DNA of 64,000 bases from Legionella fallonii LLAP-10 (GCF_000953135.1 NZ_LN614827.1:3298501-3362500), one strand, 5' to 3'; shown: positions 1 through 9,676, counted from the stretch's first letter. Numbers and translations: made by a program. Notes: generated by a model not told the origin, from the letters alone.

Positions 1-10
1 TTCCTCTCTC

Positions 11-643
11 CTAACTAAACCTGTAGCCCAAACCCACCCCTACTACAACAGGATTAATGGTAACATGAGTATTAAGCTGACCTAAGGCGGTGTTTACTTT
101 AACATTTGACCACATAAAGATTTGCTTAACGTCGACGTTTAGAGACCAATTATTATTTAAAGCTAAATCCGCTCCTATTTGCAGCGCAGGACCGACGCTG
201 TCACCATAACTAGTCGACAAAGAGACAGGGCCATTAGTAACATGATAAAAATGAGTGTAATTGATTCCAGCCCCAACATAGGGATTAAATGACCGCGCAG
301 GTAAAAAATGATATTGCAGCGTCAATGTTGGAGGAAGAACATAAACCTTCCCTAGATTTACAGTGCCTAAGGCCGTATTTGTTGCTCTAGCCGAATGTTG
401 CGTTGTAGCAAGAATGAGCTCTGCTGCGATTTTTCTAGTAAAAAAATAGCTAAAATCAAGTTCAGGAGTCACTTGGCTACTGATATGAGTAACCTTACCG
501 CCAATTAAAGAAATAGTGTTACTGGATGCTTCGGGAATTACATCAATTGCCCGCACCCTGGTAAGCCAAGGCGAATCAGCACATGCTGAAAATGAATTGG
601 AGAGACAAATGCTCGCTATAAAAAGCCCGGTTAGTTTTTTCAT
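11..643 (-). CDS. OmpW-family outer membrane protein
   Basis: Eight-stranded outer membrane beta-barrel of the OmpW family, 210 residues, the usual size. Residues 1-22 form a signal peptide ending in a small-residue cleavage site (SACA|DS). The mature N-terminus SPWLTRVRAIDVIP is the typical OmpW opening. The protein contains YFFTRKIAAELI, PTLTLQYHF and NPYVGAGINYTHF strands and ends in an aromatic residue plus serine (YRFS), close to the usual barrel C-terminus. OmpW proteins are thought to pass small hydrophobic compounds; the ligand here is unknown. The gene stands alone, convergent with nothing visible at the window edge. Confidence 0.9.
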   Translation of the reverse strand: MKKLTGLFIASICLSNSFSACADSPWLTRVRAIDVIPEASSNTISLIGGKVTHISSQVTPELDFSYFFTRKIAAELILATTQHSARATNTALGTVNLGKVYVLPPTLTLQYHFLPARSFNPYVGAGINYTHFYHVTNGPVSLSTSYGDSVGPALQIGADLALNNNWSLNVDVKQIFMWSNVKVNTALGQLNTHVTINPVVVGVGLGYRFS

Positions 644-713
644 TTATATTGTGTCCTTGTTTGTTAATCTTAAGGTAATAAACATCAGAGCATAGAATAC
701 TTCGATATTATTC

Positions 714-1628
714 TTACCTATTGAAATCAAGCCAATTTTTATTGATTAAAAAATCAGTATATAACTTTTCTTCTTCCGCTCCTGGCTGTGGATGCCAATC
801 GTAAACCCAAGCTGCTTGCGGTGGTAATGACATCAGAATTGATTCAACTCTTCCCCCAGTTTGTAAGCCAAATGCCGTTCCTCGATCGTAAATTAAGTTA
901 AATTCCGCATAACGACCTCTTCGATATAACTGAAAACTCTTCTGTCTTTCTGAATAAGGTGTGTCTTTGCGACGAAGAACAATCGGGCAATAAGCTTTGG
1001 CATATTGATTTCCAACCGCTTTTAAAAAATTAAAGCACGTTTCAAATTCCCACTTGTTTAGATCATCAAAAAATAACCCTCCAATACCCCGAGGTTCTTG
1101 GCGGTGCGTGAGATAAAAATAGTCGTCACACCATTTTTTATAGTGAGGATAGACCTCTTCACCAAAATTGTCACAAGCCTCTTTCGCCATAGTGTGCCAA
1201 TAAACACAATCATCAACAAAGCCATAATAAGGGGTTAAGTCAAAACCTCCACCAAACCACCAAATAGACTCCGCATTTTCCTTAGTAGCCATAAAAAATC
1301 GAAAATTTGCATGTGACGTTGGAACATAAGGGTTACTTGGGTGGATAACAATTGAAACCCCCACAACTTCAAATTGATAGCCACTCAGTTCGGGCCGTTT
1401 TTCTGTGGCTGAAGCAGGTAAACTCGTGCCTTTAACGTGAGAAAAATTAACCCCCCCTTTTTCAAAGACATCACCATCTGATATCACACAACTGGTTCCA
1501 TATCCGAAACCGAGACGCTCCCAATTGTCTGAGATAAAACCAGCCTTGCCGTCTATTGCAGCAAGCTCATGACAAATTGATTTTTGTAATTCATGTAAAT
1601 ATGTTTTGACTTGCGTAATGTTATTCAT
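714..1628 (-). CDS. hemF: Oxygen-dependent coproporphyrinogen III oxidase
   Basis: Aerobic coproporphyrinogen-III oxidase, converting coproporphyrinogen III to protoporphyrinogen IX with O2 in haem synthesis; cytoplasmic. 304 residues, normal family length. Family signatures are intact: [17 protein letters not shown] near residue 97, [15 protein letters not shown] near 122, [20 protein letters not shown] near 236 and the C-terminal [11 protein letters not shown] block. It is divergent from the fnr-type regulator, and an FNR box lies about 63 bp upstream of its start. Because the enzyme needs oxygen, repression or adjustment by FNR at low oxygen is a reasonable inference. Confidence 0.97.
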   Translation of the reverse strand: MNNITQVKTYLHELQKSICHELAAIDGKAGFISDNWERLGFGYGTSCVISDGDVFEKGGVNFSHVKGTSLPASATEKRPELSGYQFEVVGVSIVIHPSNPYVPTSHANFRFFMATKENAESIWWFGGGFDLTPYYGFVDDCVYWHTMAKEACDNFGEEVYPHYKKWCDDYFYLTHRQEPRGIGGLFFDDLNKWEFETCFNFLKAVGNQYAKAYCPIVLRRKDTPYSERQKSFQLYRRGRYAEFNLIYDRGTAFGLQTGGRVESILMSLPPQAAWVYDWHPQPGAEEEKLYTDFLINKNWLDFNR

Positions 1629-1690
1629 GATAGGCTTAGTATCCTAGTATTAATCTAAGCCTATTCTATAATCTGTTTTATTACATCACC

Positions 1691-1704
1691 TTGATCTACA
1701 TCAT
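1691..1704. promoter_or_regulatory. FNR box between hemF and fnr
   Basis: TTGATCTACATCAT matches the FNR consensus TTGAT-N4-ATCAA at 9 of 10 fixed positions. It sits in the shared hemF/fnr upstream region, about 63 bp from the hemF start and 83 bp from the fnr start. The same 14-mer occurs in the opposite orientation at 2589-2602. Autoregulation of fnr and oxygen control of hemF are inferred. Confidence 0.75.
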
Positions 1705-1786
1705 AGAAAAAATTTATATAACAATAATCTTAAAGGATTTATAATAAGCAATTTAAAGATTAGCACTCTATCGTAATGATTAAAAC

Positions 1787-2506
1787 ATGAAAAACGACAG
1801 CAATGATAATTCAACGTGCCCCAACTGCACATTTTCTCCTTTTTGCATGACAGAAGGAAAAAATTCGCGCTGGATGAATCAAATTAATCTTGTCGTAAAG
1901 CAACACCACCATCTACAAAAGCAGGAAGTTTTATATCTTCCTCAGAATATGTTTCGAAACCTCTATGTTATTCAGTGCGGCAATTTAAAAACATATCAGA
2001 TAGATGCAGAAGGAAATGAATTAATCCGTGGATTTTATTTTTCTGGTGAAGTCCTGGGTTTTGAAGCAATTTACGCGGGGAATTATCTTTTTTCAGCCGT
2101 TGCTTTATCTGAAACTGTCGTTTGTGAAATTCCCTACGATAACTTTCTTGAGTTACTGAATTCTAATCCTGCCCTTCAAAAACATATTTTGTATTTAATA
2201 AGCCAGCAACTCAATATAGGATCTTACTTATTTTCAATCACTGCAGAGCAACGTCTAGCTGCTTTTCTTATCGATTTATCTAACCGATTACATCCATTTG
2301 AAATACAATTAGAATTTCTTCTGCCTATGTCTCGTCAAGATATAGGAAACTACTTAAGACTGACAGCTGAAACTATTAGTCGCCTCCTGTCCCAATTTAA
2401 AAAAAATAAAATTATCGCCATCGATCATAAGAGAATTCAATTTCTCCAACCCGAAAAATTAAAATTTATGGCTGGAATTAATGACCTCCCAATCAAAAAT
2501 TTTTGA
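1787..2506 (+). CDS. fnr: FNR-type oxygen-sensing transcription regulator
   Basis: CRP/FNR-family regulator, 239 residues. Cysteines 11, 14, 20 and 113 have exactly the spacing of the E. coli FNR [4Fe-4S] ligands (20, 23, 29, 122), so an oxygen-labile cluster is expected. The cyclic-nucleotide-binding-like fold occupies roughly residues 35-150. The DNA-binding helix-turn-helix near residues 185-210 (SRQDIGNYLRLTAETISRLL) carries the E-x-x-S-R residues that read TTGAT half-sites. FNR boxes are found directly upstream of the gene and downstream of it before trhP. Legionella encodes several FNR/Crp-like proteins, so the paralog identity is not certain. Confidence 0.93.
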   Translation: MKNDSNDNSTCPNCTFSPFCMTEGKNSRWMNQINLVVKQHHHLQKQEVLYLPQNMFRNLYVIQCGNLKTYQIDAEGNELIRGFYFSGEVLGFEAIYAGNYLFSAVALSETVVCEIPYDNFLELLNSNPALQKHILYLISQQLNIGSYLFSITAEQRLAAFLIDLSNRLHPFEIQLEFLLPMSRQDIGNYLRLTAETISRLLSQFKKNKIIAIDHKRIQFLQPEKLKFMAGINDLPIKNF

Positions 2507-2588
2507 CGTATGAATCAGACTATTGCGCATTAACATAGTAATCCCTGAGCTATCCCCTAATCTAATTGTTAAACAAATGTAACTTTCC

Positions 2589-2602
2589 ATGATGTAGATC
2601 AA
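2589..2602. promoter_or_regulatory. FNR box upstream of the trhP operon
   Basis: ATGATGTAGATCAA is the exact reverse complement of the box at 1691-1704. A -10-like hexamer (AACAAT at 2625-2630, or TATAAG at 2630-2635) lies about 30-35 bp beyond the box centre, which would place the box near -41 to -46, an activating position. The transcript would run into the 18-codon ORF and trhP. Confidence 0.7.
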
Positions 2603-2707
2603 TGTTATCGAGTAAAAAATACTTAACAATATAAGCAAAGTAAGTTAACCAGTTTAAAACGTTAAAAGACCAAATTATTGACCACAATTCTATAAAGGTA
2701 GCATCTT

Positions 2708-2764
2708 ATGAAATCGCTCCAATCCCCTAAAATTCAGCAACTATTTTCTGGCCAGAAATTTTAA
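2708..2764 (+). CDS. Possible 18-residue leader peptide
   Basis: ATG preceded by AAAGGT about 8-10 bases upstream opens an 18-codon frame (MKSLQSPKIQQLFSGQKF) ending in TAA, 91 bp before trhP. It lies downstream of the FNR box on the same strand. No known function. It could be a leader, a small protein or chance; only the ribosome-binding site and position support it. Confidence 0.3.
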   Translation: MKSLQSPKIQQLFSGQKF

Positions 2765-2855
2765 CTTAGTGGGAATAGTCGCCTTAATACATTTTCTTGG
2801 CCACTACGACACCAATCGAATCATTAATTTATTTTATATGGGTTAAAGTATTAAC

Positions 2856-4154
2856 ATGAAATCTCCAGAATTATTATCTCCAGCAGGCTCTTTAAAACGT
2901 ATGAGAAGGGCATTTGCGTATGGAGCAGATGCGGTGTATGCAGGCCAGCCTCGTTATAGTCTTCGAGCTAGAAATAACGAGTTTTCTCATGAAAAATTAG
3001 TTTTGGGCATTAATGAAGCCCATGCCCAAGGTAAATTATTTTTTGTTGCAAGTAATATTATTGCTCAAAATAACAAGATAAATACTTATATTGATGATCT
3101 TGCTCCGGTAATTGAAGCCAAACCAGACGCATTAATTATGGCCGATCCCGGACTCATTATGATGGTCAGAGATAAATGGCCTGATCAGGCTATTCATTTA
3201 TCAGTCCAGTCTAATGTAATGAATTTCGCTGCTGTAAAATTCTGGAAAACAATGGGTCTGGAGCGAGTTATTTTATCGCGAGAGTTGTCTTTAAAAGAAA
3301 TTCAAGCAATTCGCGACAATTGCCCGGATATTGAGTTAGAAGTATTTGTACATGGTGCATTATGCATGGCTCACTCGGGACGCTGTCTTTTATCCGGTTA
3401 TTTTAATCACCGCGATCCGAATCAAGGAGCATGTACCAATTCATGCCGGTGGAAATACAGTGTTAAAGAAGGCACCGAAGATGAATGGGGTAATGCACAT
3501 GTAGAAACTAAAACTTTTCTATTTGAACAGTCACCTCAACGCGAGGGAGAAATGAATCTTATAGAAGAGGATGAACAAGGGACTTATCTTTTTAACTCAA
3601 AAGATTTAAGAGCAATTCAACATGTTGAAGCACTTGCCCAAATGGGTATTGATTGTTTAAAAATAGAAGGTCGTACTAAATCAGATTTTTATGTCGCTCG
3701 GGTAACCCAATTGTATCGCAAAGCGATTGATGACGCGGCCGCAGGCAAACCCTTTGACTGGAGTCTTATGGATGCCCTTGAAGGATTATCGCTTAGAGGG
3801 TACACAGAAGGTTTTTATCGTCGTCATGTTCCTGAGGAATATCAAAGTTATAAAGATCGCAGTGAAATCGGTGTAAGACAGCAGGTTGTAGGTGAGCTAC
3901 TAGATTATGACAGCGACAGACAACTGCTCGAAGTACATGTAAAAAATCAATTCTCTATTGGCGATACTCTTGAAATCATGCTCCCACAGGGTAATCACAT
4001 TTTTCCACTTGAAGCTATTGAGCATACCGAAGGATTTGCTATCACCCATGCTCCAGGTAGCGGCCATGTTGTTCGTATTGCTGCTAATCTTCCAGAAATT
4101 AATCAGTTGGAACATGGCTATTTAATCCGCCATTGGCGCGATACCCGACCTTAG
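2856..4154 (+). CDS. trhP: tRNA 5-hydroxyuridine synthase TrhP (U32 peptidase family)
   Basis: Peptidase U32-family protein closely matching E. coli YegQ/TrhP over its whole length (432 residues versus about 453). Diagnostic stretches are KPELLSPAG-like MKSPELLSPAGSLKRMRRAF, AYGADAVYAGQPRYSLRARN, VFVHGALCMAHSGRCLLSGY, ACTNSCRWKY and LKIEGRTKSDFYVAR. The cysteine-rich centre (C167, C176, C191, C195 region) is the U32 iron-sulfur ligand set. In E. coli TrhP makes 5-hydroxyuridine at wobble U34 by an oxygen-independent route that uses prephenate. The next gene, 9 bp downstream, is a chorismate mutase, the enzyme that makes prephenate. Expression probably depends on the FNR box at 2589. Confidence 0.93.
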   Translation: MKSPELLSPAGSLKRMRRAFAYGADAVYAGQPRYSLRARNNEFSHEKLVLGINEAHAQGKLFFVASNIIAQNNKINTYIDDLAPVIEAKPDALIMADPGLIMMVRDKWPDQAIHLSVQSNVMNFAAVKFWKTMGLERVILSRELSLKEIQAIRDNCPDIELEVFVHGALCMAHSGRCLLSGYFNHRDPNQGACTNSCRWKYSVKEGTEDEWGNAHVETKTFLFEQSPQREGEMNLIEEDEQGTYLFNSKDLRAIQHVEALAQMGIDCLKIEGRTKSDFYVARVTQLYRKAIDDAAAGKPFDWSLMDALEGLSLRGYTEGFYRRHVPEEYQSYKDRSEIGVRQQVVGELLDYDSDRQLLEVHVKNQFSIGDTLEIMLPQGNHIFPLEAIEHTEGFAITHAPGSGHVVRIAANLPEINQLEHGYLIRHWRDTRP

Positions 4155-4163
4155 GAGTAGCCT

Positions 4164-4451
4164 ATGTCAACCATTGAAGAATTAAGAGAACAAATTCGAG
4201 ACATAGATCGCAATATTATTAAGAACTTAGCTCTTCGTCAGGACGTATGTAGACGACTTGCGTTGCTAAAAAAGGAAGCCGGGAAACAAATTATTGATAT
4301 AGTTCAAGAAAAAAAGAATTTTGAGTTTTATGAATCATTCTCCAAAGAATACTCTATAGATCCTAAATTTATTGCCCGTTTGTTTCGATTAGTTATTATA
4401 AATTCAAAAATAATACAACAGCAAAAAGTCTATGAAATCGATTTATCCTAA
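4164..4451 (+). CDS. AroQ-type chorismate mutase
   Basis: All-helical chorismate mutase domain of 95 residues, stand-alone, converting chorismate to prephenate. Aligned to E. coli EcCM, R8, R25, K36, D45, E49 and Q85 match catalytic or substrate-binding R11, R28, K39, D48, E52 and Q88. The position of R51 is glutamine here (Q48), an odd change that may lower affinity. AGGAG lies 7 bases before the ATG, and the gene follows trhP by 9 bp, so the two are co-transcribed. This pairing suggests local prephenate supply for tRNA hydroxylation rather than, or besides, Phe/Tyr synthesis. Confidence 0.85.
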   Translation: MSTIEELREQIRDIDRNIIKNLALRQDVCRRLALLKKEAGKQIIDIVQEKKNFEFYESFSKEYSIDPKFIARLFRLVIINSKIIQQQKVYEIDLS

Positions 4452-4616
4452 TCGACAGTTAAATCGTTTTTGAAACCATACAACAGCCTTATCGCTGCGT
4501 TGAGAAGCCGTATAAATCCCAGCGGGGATCGGGGGACGCAGTGCAAAAGGGTTTTGTGGTCAATAATAATTTACTTGGCGGTTATATTGTGGATGACAGC
4601 CCATTAACTCGACAAT

Positions 4617-4991
4617 TTAATGGCCTGCTGTAATACCCGCCATATAATAAATGGCGTCTGCTATAGCCTTATCAGAACAGTCTTTACGAGGCACATCTGC
4701 TTCTTTACATAAGCCACCATGAGGCATTAATCCTTTACCAATACTCGCTTTATATAATAAATAGTCCATAGCTGTTTTAAATTCAGTTGGATTTTTTTCT
4801 GCTTCAATCTCCGCGTTCTTAAATCGTATAGCCCATGCCTTTTTATTAAAGGCAGCTGGGGCATGCATACCGGTAGCAAACTGAGGGGAATGACACGTTT
4901 TACATGTTATTTCATATGCCTCTTTACCCAAATCACTAGCGAGAAGGGGACCATTAATTGCAAAGAACAAAATAAATACTATAGCTTTCAT
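4617..4991 (-). CDS. Cytochrome c5-like monohaem c-type cytochrome
   Basis: Periplasmic class I c-type cytochrome of the c5 family, 124 residues with an 18-19 residue signal peptide. The haem-binding motif is C30-K-T-C33-H34 and the likely axial methionine is M89 in GKGLMPHGG. C95 and C105 are placed for the disulfide typical of c5 cytochromes. A clear AGGAG precedes the start. It probably carries electrons between respiratory complexes and a terminal oxidase; partners are not visible nearby. Confidence 0.88.
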   Translation of the reverse strand: MKAIVFILFFAINGPLLASDLGKEAYEITCKTCHSPQFATGMHAPAAFNKKAWAIRFKNAEIEAEKNPTEFKTAMDYLLYKASIGKGLMPHGGLCKEADVPRKDCSDKAIADAIYYMAGITAGH

Positions 4992-5251
4992 GGGACACTC
5001 CTGTAAAAGTAATACTGACTTATAAAAAATCTTAATTATTTTTCAATTTTAACAGTTTACCATTGAAAAATCTTATTGGATTTTAGATAACCTACACTAT
5101 AATGACTAATATCGTTACGTGTTAATTGTACCTGTCTTTCAATATAAAAAACCTTTTGCTTATCGAAAAGATATTATAAAAGTTTCTTTTTTTGTACATG
5201 ACAAGGCATCAAGACTTTTTCACACACGAGGCGGCACGGAGCATTGCTATA
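4992..5251. other. AT-rich promoter-like intergenic region
   Basis: Divergent spacer between the cytochrome c gene and the next plus-strand unit. CTACACT followed directly by TATAAT at 5098-5103 looks like a -10 element reading to the right. I see no repeat or RNA gene. Confidence 0.35.
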
Positions 5252-5344
5252 ATGACATTAGAAAATATAAGTAATTTTGAAAAACAACCAGGCGCGATTT
5301 CTTGGGTCACAATTACACGATCAAATTTGAAAGTCTATGAGTAA
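5252..5344 (+). CDS. Possible 30-residue ORF overlapping the next start
   Basis: An ATG with GGAG ten bases upstream opens a 30-codon frame (MTLENISNFEKQPGAISWVT and 10 more residues) whose TAA overlaps the start of the next gene in ATGAGTAA. Such an overlap would couple translation of the downstream gene. Alternatively the frame is chance. No homolog recognised. Confidence 0.35.
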   Translation: MTLENISNFEKQPGAISWVTITRSNLKVYE

Positions 5345-6155
5345 TATGCCTAACAATATTGACCTTTTAATTAATGAAGCTACTTTATGTCTTAACGAGA
5401 CAAAGTCTATCTTAAGTAAACTAATTCAAGTTTCGACTGACGGTGAAGACTCTTCTGATGAAAATAAAATTCTCACCATCCAACTGGTCTTGCAATACCG
5501 TTTAAGCGGTGAAGATGCTTTGAGTTTTTTGTTACAGATGGATCATAACTTGCTTTATTTTCTTGGAATTCAACCGCAGCATTCTGCTAAAATAAATTTG
5601 GATCGCTTAGCCTATGCCGTAGGCAATGAAGATTTAAAGCAAATCTTAAATGTATTAGCAATATTAGCAGGTTCCCTATCTAAAATTATCGCGCGTTATA
5701 AAAACAGTCATGCTTCATTTACATTAAAAAACAAAAAGCCTCAAAAGCAACACATTATGACTAAAGAATTGTCCTTACTACTTGCCAAACAAAATCAATT
5801 TTTAAATATCCTACATAAGCTAGATCTAGATATTAAACAGCTTTTGAAACTGCAAGCCATAGGCCCCATTTTTGATTACATTGCGGCGCTAAGAGGACCA
5901 ATTTCTCAGTTTTACCAAGCCATCATGCTTGGTCTTGAACAGGCGGAGCAACTCTACCATCAAGTGAATAAAGAACCTTTGATAGATTATCAACTTAATT
6001 CTTTACTAAAAGAAACAGAGCGCCTCCTTCATTTAATGCCAAGTACCGATAACTTGCATCCTAATTACCCTATCAAACAGTTTGATCATAAAATGGCTTC
6101 AGAACAATTAGAACAACGGGCAGCAGCAAAACGATTACGGCCTTTTTTTGGATGA
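5337..6155 (+). CDS. Hypothetical helical protein
   Basis: 272 residues with no signal peptide or membrane segment. The sequence is rich in Leu, Gln, Lys and Ile with long predicted helices (for example residues 5-35, 95-130 and 140-175), so a helical bundle or coiled coil is likely. The C-terminus is basic (QRAAAKRLRPFFG). No domain recognised. It may be translationally coupled to the 30-codon ORF that overlaps its start. Confidence 0.75.
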   Translation: MSNMPNNIDLLINEATLCLNETKSILSKLIQVSTDGEDSSDENKILTIQLVLQYRLSGEDALSFLLQMDHNLLYFLGIQPQHSAKINLDRLAYAVGNEDLKQILNVLAILAGSLSKIIARYKNSHASFTLKNKKPQKQHIMTKELSLLLAKQNQFLNILHKLDLDIKQLLKLQAIGPIFDYIAALRGPISQFYQAIMLGLEQAEQLYHQVNKEPLIDYQLNSLLKETERLLHLMPSTDNLHPNYPIKQFDHKMASEQLEQRAAAKRLRPFFG

Positions 6156-6248
6156 CAAATTAAAATTTATATCTCTTACTGACTTGAAAAAATAACATTT
6201 ATTCTCACTTAATTAGGGTGTGTTGACAATCGCTCTCCACCGCCTACG

Positions 6249-6269
6249 TGCCTCGGCTTGTCCGAGGCA
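6249..6269. repeat. Short perfect hairpin
   Basis: TGCCTCGG and CCGAGGCA form an 8-bp stem with a 5-nt loop between the convergent hypothetical gene and the phosphoketolase gene. There is no T-run, so it resembles an intergenic palindrome more than a classical terminator, but it could end transcription from either side. Confidence 0.45.
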
Positions 6270-6335
6270 TCCAGGAGGATGCTCAGTTAAGAGCAAATTT
6301 TAATGTAAGGTATCAAGATGATGGCCTTACTTAAT

Positions 6336-8738
6336 TTACTCTACTAAGCTTGAGGTTTGAGCTACTTTATTTTGTAGCGTATCAGAATCCCATTTCCAGT
6401 TTCTAATTTCTGGTAAATCTTGCCCATGTTGTCTGATGTAACGTTGATGCTCTAACAATTTCATTTTGATGTTCTCAATAAGCTCTTGTTCTTTGATATC
6501 TAAATGCGGCAAATGATGAAGAACATCAAGAACCAGGTGAAAACGATCCATTTCATTTAATACTGTCATATCAAAAGGAGTAGTGATCGTCCCTTCCTCT
6601 TTGTATCCTCTAACATGTATATTTTTATGATTGGATCGGTTACTTGTCAGACGATGAATAAGCCACGGGTATCCATGGTATGCAAAAATAACTGGTTTAT
6701 CCTGAGAAAAAAGGAGATCAAAATCTTCATCACTTAATCCATGGGGATGTTCGTAGTCAGGTTGCAATTTCATCAAATTAACCACATTAATAACGCGAAT
6801 TTTTATATATGGCAGTTCAGTACGTAAAATAGAAACCGCAGCCAATGTTTCAAGAGTAGGAACATCTCCTGCGCATGCCATAATAACATCCGGAGATTTC
6901 CCTTTATTATGACTCGCCCACTCCCAAATCCCTATCCCATTGGCACAGTGTTGTTTTGCTTCCGCCATTGAAAGCCACTGTGGTGCAGGATGTTTGCCTG
7001 CAATGACGACATTGACATAATGTTTACTCTGTAAATTATGATGCATGATAGACAACAAACAATTTGCATCAGGAGGAAGGTAAACACGTATTATTTCTGC
7101 CTTTTTGTTTATCACATGATCGATAAATCCAGGATCTTGGTGTGAAAATCCGTTGTGGTCTTGTCGCCAAACATGAGAAGTAAGTAGATAATTTAAGGAG
7201 GCAATTTTTTCACGCCAGGGAATAGTTGATGTTACCTTTAGCCATTTGGCATGTTGGTTGAACATGGAACTAACGATATGAATAAATGCTTCATAACAAT
7301 TAAAAAGACCATGACGCCCTGTCAATAAGTACCCTTCTAACCAACCTTCACATTGATGCTCGCTCAATACCTCAAGTACCCTTCCTTGCGAAGATAAAAA
7401 ACTATCGTTAGCAAGAATTTCAGTATCCCATTGACGATTCGTTGCTTCAAATACAGCCTCTAAGCCATTAGATATCGTTTCGTCTGGCCCAAATACTCGA
7501 AAGTTATTTGCGTTTAATTGGATTACATCTCTTACATAGGCACCCAAGACATGGGTATCTCCTATTCCTTGCATGCCACGTTTCGATAGCATAACGGAAT
7601 AATTATCTGGCTCAGGTAATTTAAGTGTCTTTAATAACACCCCACCATTTGTATGGGGATTTGCACTCATACGTTTTTCATTCTGCGGTGCCATAACTCT
7701 TAAGTCATCGAGCAACCTACCTTGTTCATCAAACAGAGTTTCAGGCTGATAACTTCTAAGCCAATGCTCCAAAATTTTTAGATGCCCCATATTGCTAGAG
7801 CAGTCAGAAACAGGCACTTGATGAGAACGAAATGTCCCCTCAACCGGTATTCCATCAACCACTTTAGGGGCGGTCCAACCCTTAGGAGTTTTTAAAATAA
7901 TCATGGGCCAACGTGGACGTTGGCTATTCTTCGTGGAACGTGCATCGTGCTGAATCAGTTTAATCTGCTCTATAACACGTTCTAACACAGAAACCATCTT
8001 CTCATGCATCAGGAGGGGTTCATCTCCCTCAACCCAATAAGGTGTCCAACCATAGCCATAAAGTAAATGTTCCAACTCCTCTTTTGTAATGCGTGCTAAA
8101 ATCGTTGGATTCGCTATTTTGTACCCATTTAAATGAAGAATAGGCAGCACAGCTCCATCACTTATTGGACATAAAAATTTATTTGAATGCCATGCCGTTG
8201 CAAGTGGTCCTGTTTCTGCTTCCCCATCACCAACAACACAAGCTGCGATTAAATCAGGGTTATCAAATACCGCTCCAAAAGCATGACTAAGTGAATATCC
8301 TAATTCCCCCCCTTCATGAATAGAACCTGGGCACTCCGGTGACGCATGGCTTGGAATTCCGCCTGGAAAGGAAAACTGGGCAAATAATTTACGTAATCCA
8401 TCTTCGTCTTGGCTAATTTCAGGGTATATTTCGCTATAAGTTCCCTCAAGGTAAGCATTGGCAACAACTGCTGGTCCACCATGTCCAGGACCCGAAATAT
8501 ACATCATATTCAAATCATATTTGTTGATAACATGGTTTAGGTGAGCATAAATAAAATTTTGGCCAGGAGTTGTCCCCCAATGCCCTAGTAGTCTAGGCTT
8601 AATATCTGAAAAAACTAACTCTCGCTTAAGTAGCGGATTGTCACGCAAATAAATTTGACCTACTGATAAATAATTAGCTGCGCGCCAATACTTGTCTATT
8701 TTATTAAGCCTTTCTTGAGCCATCATTTTCTTTTTCAT
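6336..8738 (-). CDS. xfp: Xylulose-5-phosphate/fructose-6-phosphate phosphoketolase
   Basis: Thiamine-diphosphate enzyme cleaving xylulose 5-phosphate (and usually fructose 6-phosphate) with phosphate into acetyl phosphate plus glyceraldehyde 3-phosphate or erythrose 4-phosphate. 800 residues, full family length. Key sites: [11 protein letters not shown] (52-62), SGPGHGGP with H86, the phosphoketolase signature [14 protein letters not shown] (142-155), the ThDP/Mg motif [19 protein letters not shown] (170-188) and [13 protein letters not shown] near 525. No acetate kinase is adjacent. The gene stands alone and is divergent from the LOG gene. Confidence 0.96.
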   Translation of the reverse strand: MKKKMMAQERLNKIDKYWRAANYLSVGQIYLRDNPLLKRELVFSDIKPRLLGHWGTTPGQNFIYAHLNHVINKYDLNMMYISGPGHGGPAVVANAYLEGTYSEIYPEISQDEDGLRKLFAQFSFPGGIPSHASPECPGSIHEGGELGYSLSHAFGAVFDNPDLIAACVVGDGEAETGPLATAWHSNKFLCPISDGAVLPILHLNGYKIANPTILARITKEELEHLLYGYGWTPYWVEGDEPLLMHEKMVSVLERVIEQIKLIQHDARSTKNSQRPRWPMIILKTPKGWTAPKVVDGIPVEGTFRSHQVPVSDCSSNMGHLKILEHWLRSYQPETLFDEQGRLLDDLRVMAPQNEKRMSANPHTNGGVLLKTLKLPEPDNYSVMLSKRGMQGIGDTHVLGAYVRDVIQLNANNFRVFGPDETISNGLEAVFEATNRQWDTEILANDSFLSSQGRVLEVLSEHQCEGWLEGYLLTGRHGLFNCYEAFIHIVSSMFNQHAKWLKVTSTIPWREKIASLNYLLTSHVWRQDHNGFSHQDPGFIDHVINKKAEIIRVYLPPDANCLLSIMHHNLQSKHYVNVVIAGKHPAPQWLSMAEAKQHCANGIGIWEWASHNKGKSPDVIMACAGDVPTLETLAAVSILRTELPYIKIRVINVVNLMKLQPDYEHPHGLSDEDFDLLFSQDKPVIFAYHGYPWLIHRLTSNRSNHKNIHVRGYKEEGTITTPFDMTVLNEMDRFHLVLDVLHHLPHLDIKEQELIENIKMKLLEHQRYIRQHGQDLPEIRNWKWDSDTLQNKVAQTSSLVE

Positions 8739-8890
8739 TTCAAAAAATTGTGCGGATATTATATAGAAGTAATAATCTGCTTAAAACATCCCAACAAACA
8801 AATAAAAAAGAGAACAAGGATCTCTAGGTTGAATTGATACTCTCATTTAAATTATATTACTGCATACTTCGTGTAAAGGTTATTTAATTT

Positions 8891-9532
8891 ATGAATAATA
8901 CAGAAATAATGGTTTCTCCAACAATTGGTATCTATTTAGGCTCGCACATGGGAAACAATCTGTCTTTTAAAAATGCCATTATTGCTTTAGGAAAAGGAGC
9001 AGCCGAACGCGGGTATACTGTAGTGTATGGCGGAGGAGGAACTGGTTTAATGGGGCTTCTTGCGGAAACAGTTAAATCTCATGGTGGAACAGTTATCGGA
9101 ATAACGACCGAGCACCTCGCTGAAATAGAAAAACCTTACGATTTTTTAGATGAATTGCATGTAGTACATTCCATGTATGAACGAAAGCGCTTAATTCATG
9201 AGAAGTCATCGCGTTTTTTAGCAATGCCTGGCGGGATTGGCACATTCGATGAGTTATTTGAAACTTGGTGCTCCATCAAAATAGGAGTACTTAAAAAGCC
9301 CCTTGGACTAGTCAATATAGAAGGATATTTTAATCCCATGCTCCAATTTGTAACCGCCTGTACTCGTTATGATCTTGTAAACGAACGGGATGTTAAAATT
9401 CCAACCGTATATGATGGGGTTTGTGCGTATTTAAAATCTTTAGACGAAGAGCAGCAAGGTGAGTTTGTCGAAGTTTATTCGAATTTAAATTCGGCTCATA
9501 CGCAAAATAAATATAATCCAATTGAGGCCTAA
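8891..9532 (+). CDS. LOG-family nucleotide phosphoribohydrolase
   Basis: Rossmann-like lysine decarboxylase-fold protein of the TIGR00730/LOG family, 213 residues. It shows the family glycine-rich YGGGGTGLMG (47-56), the M-x-x-R-K pair (R98, K99) and the signature PGGIGTFDELFETW (113-126) holding the catalytic glutamate. Family members hydrolyse nucleoside 5'-monophosphates such as AMP or cytokinin ribotides to base and ribose 5-phosphate. Bacterial roles are often house-cleaning; no cytokinin link is visible here. Confidence 0.9.
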   Translation: MNNTEIMVSPTIGIYLGSHMGNNLSFKNAIIALGKGAAERGYTVVYGGGGTGLMGLLAETVKSHGGTVIGITTEHLAEIEKPYDFLDELHVVHSMYERKRLIHEKSSRFLAMPGGIGTFDELFETWCSIKIGVLKKPLGLVNIEGYFNPMLQFVTACTRYDLVNERDVKIPTVYDGVCAYLKSLDEEQQGEFVEVYSNLNSAHTQNKYNPIEA

Positions 9533-9676
9533 GATACAAACTAAATTTTTACGAGACTGCGCATGACAGAAAAAATTTCTAACTAAAAAAATCAGAAACG
9601 ATATAATTTATCTTATAAAAAAACTAATATCATGAGGAATGGCAATCCCCTATTTTTAACCCAAGCTAAAAAATGA

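Noticed and set aside
8300..8482. ORF inside the phosphoketolase gene on the same strand
   Set aside because: A frame shadow of a highly conserved enzyme; no independent signal.
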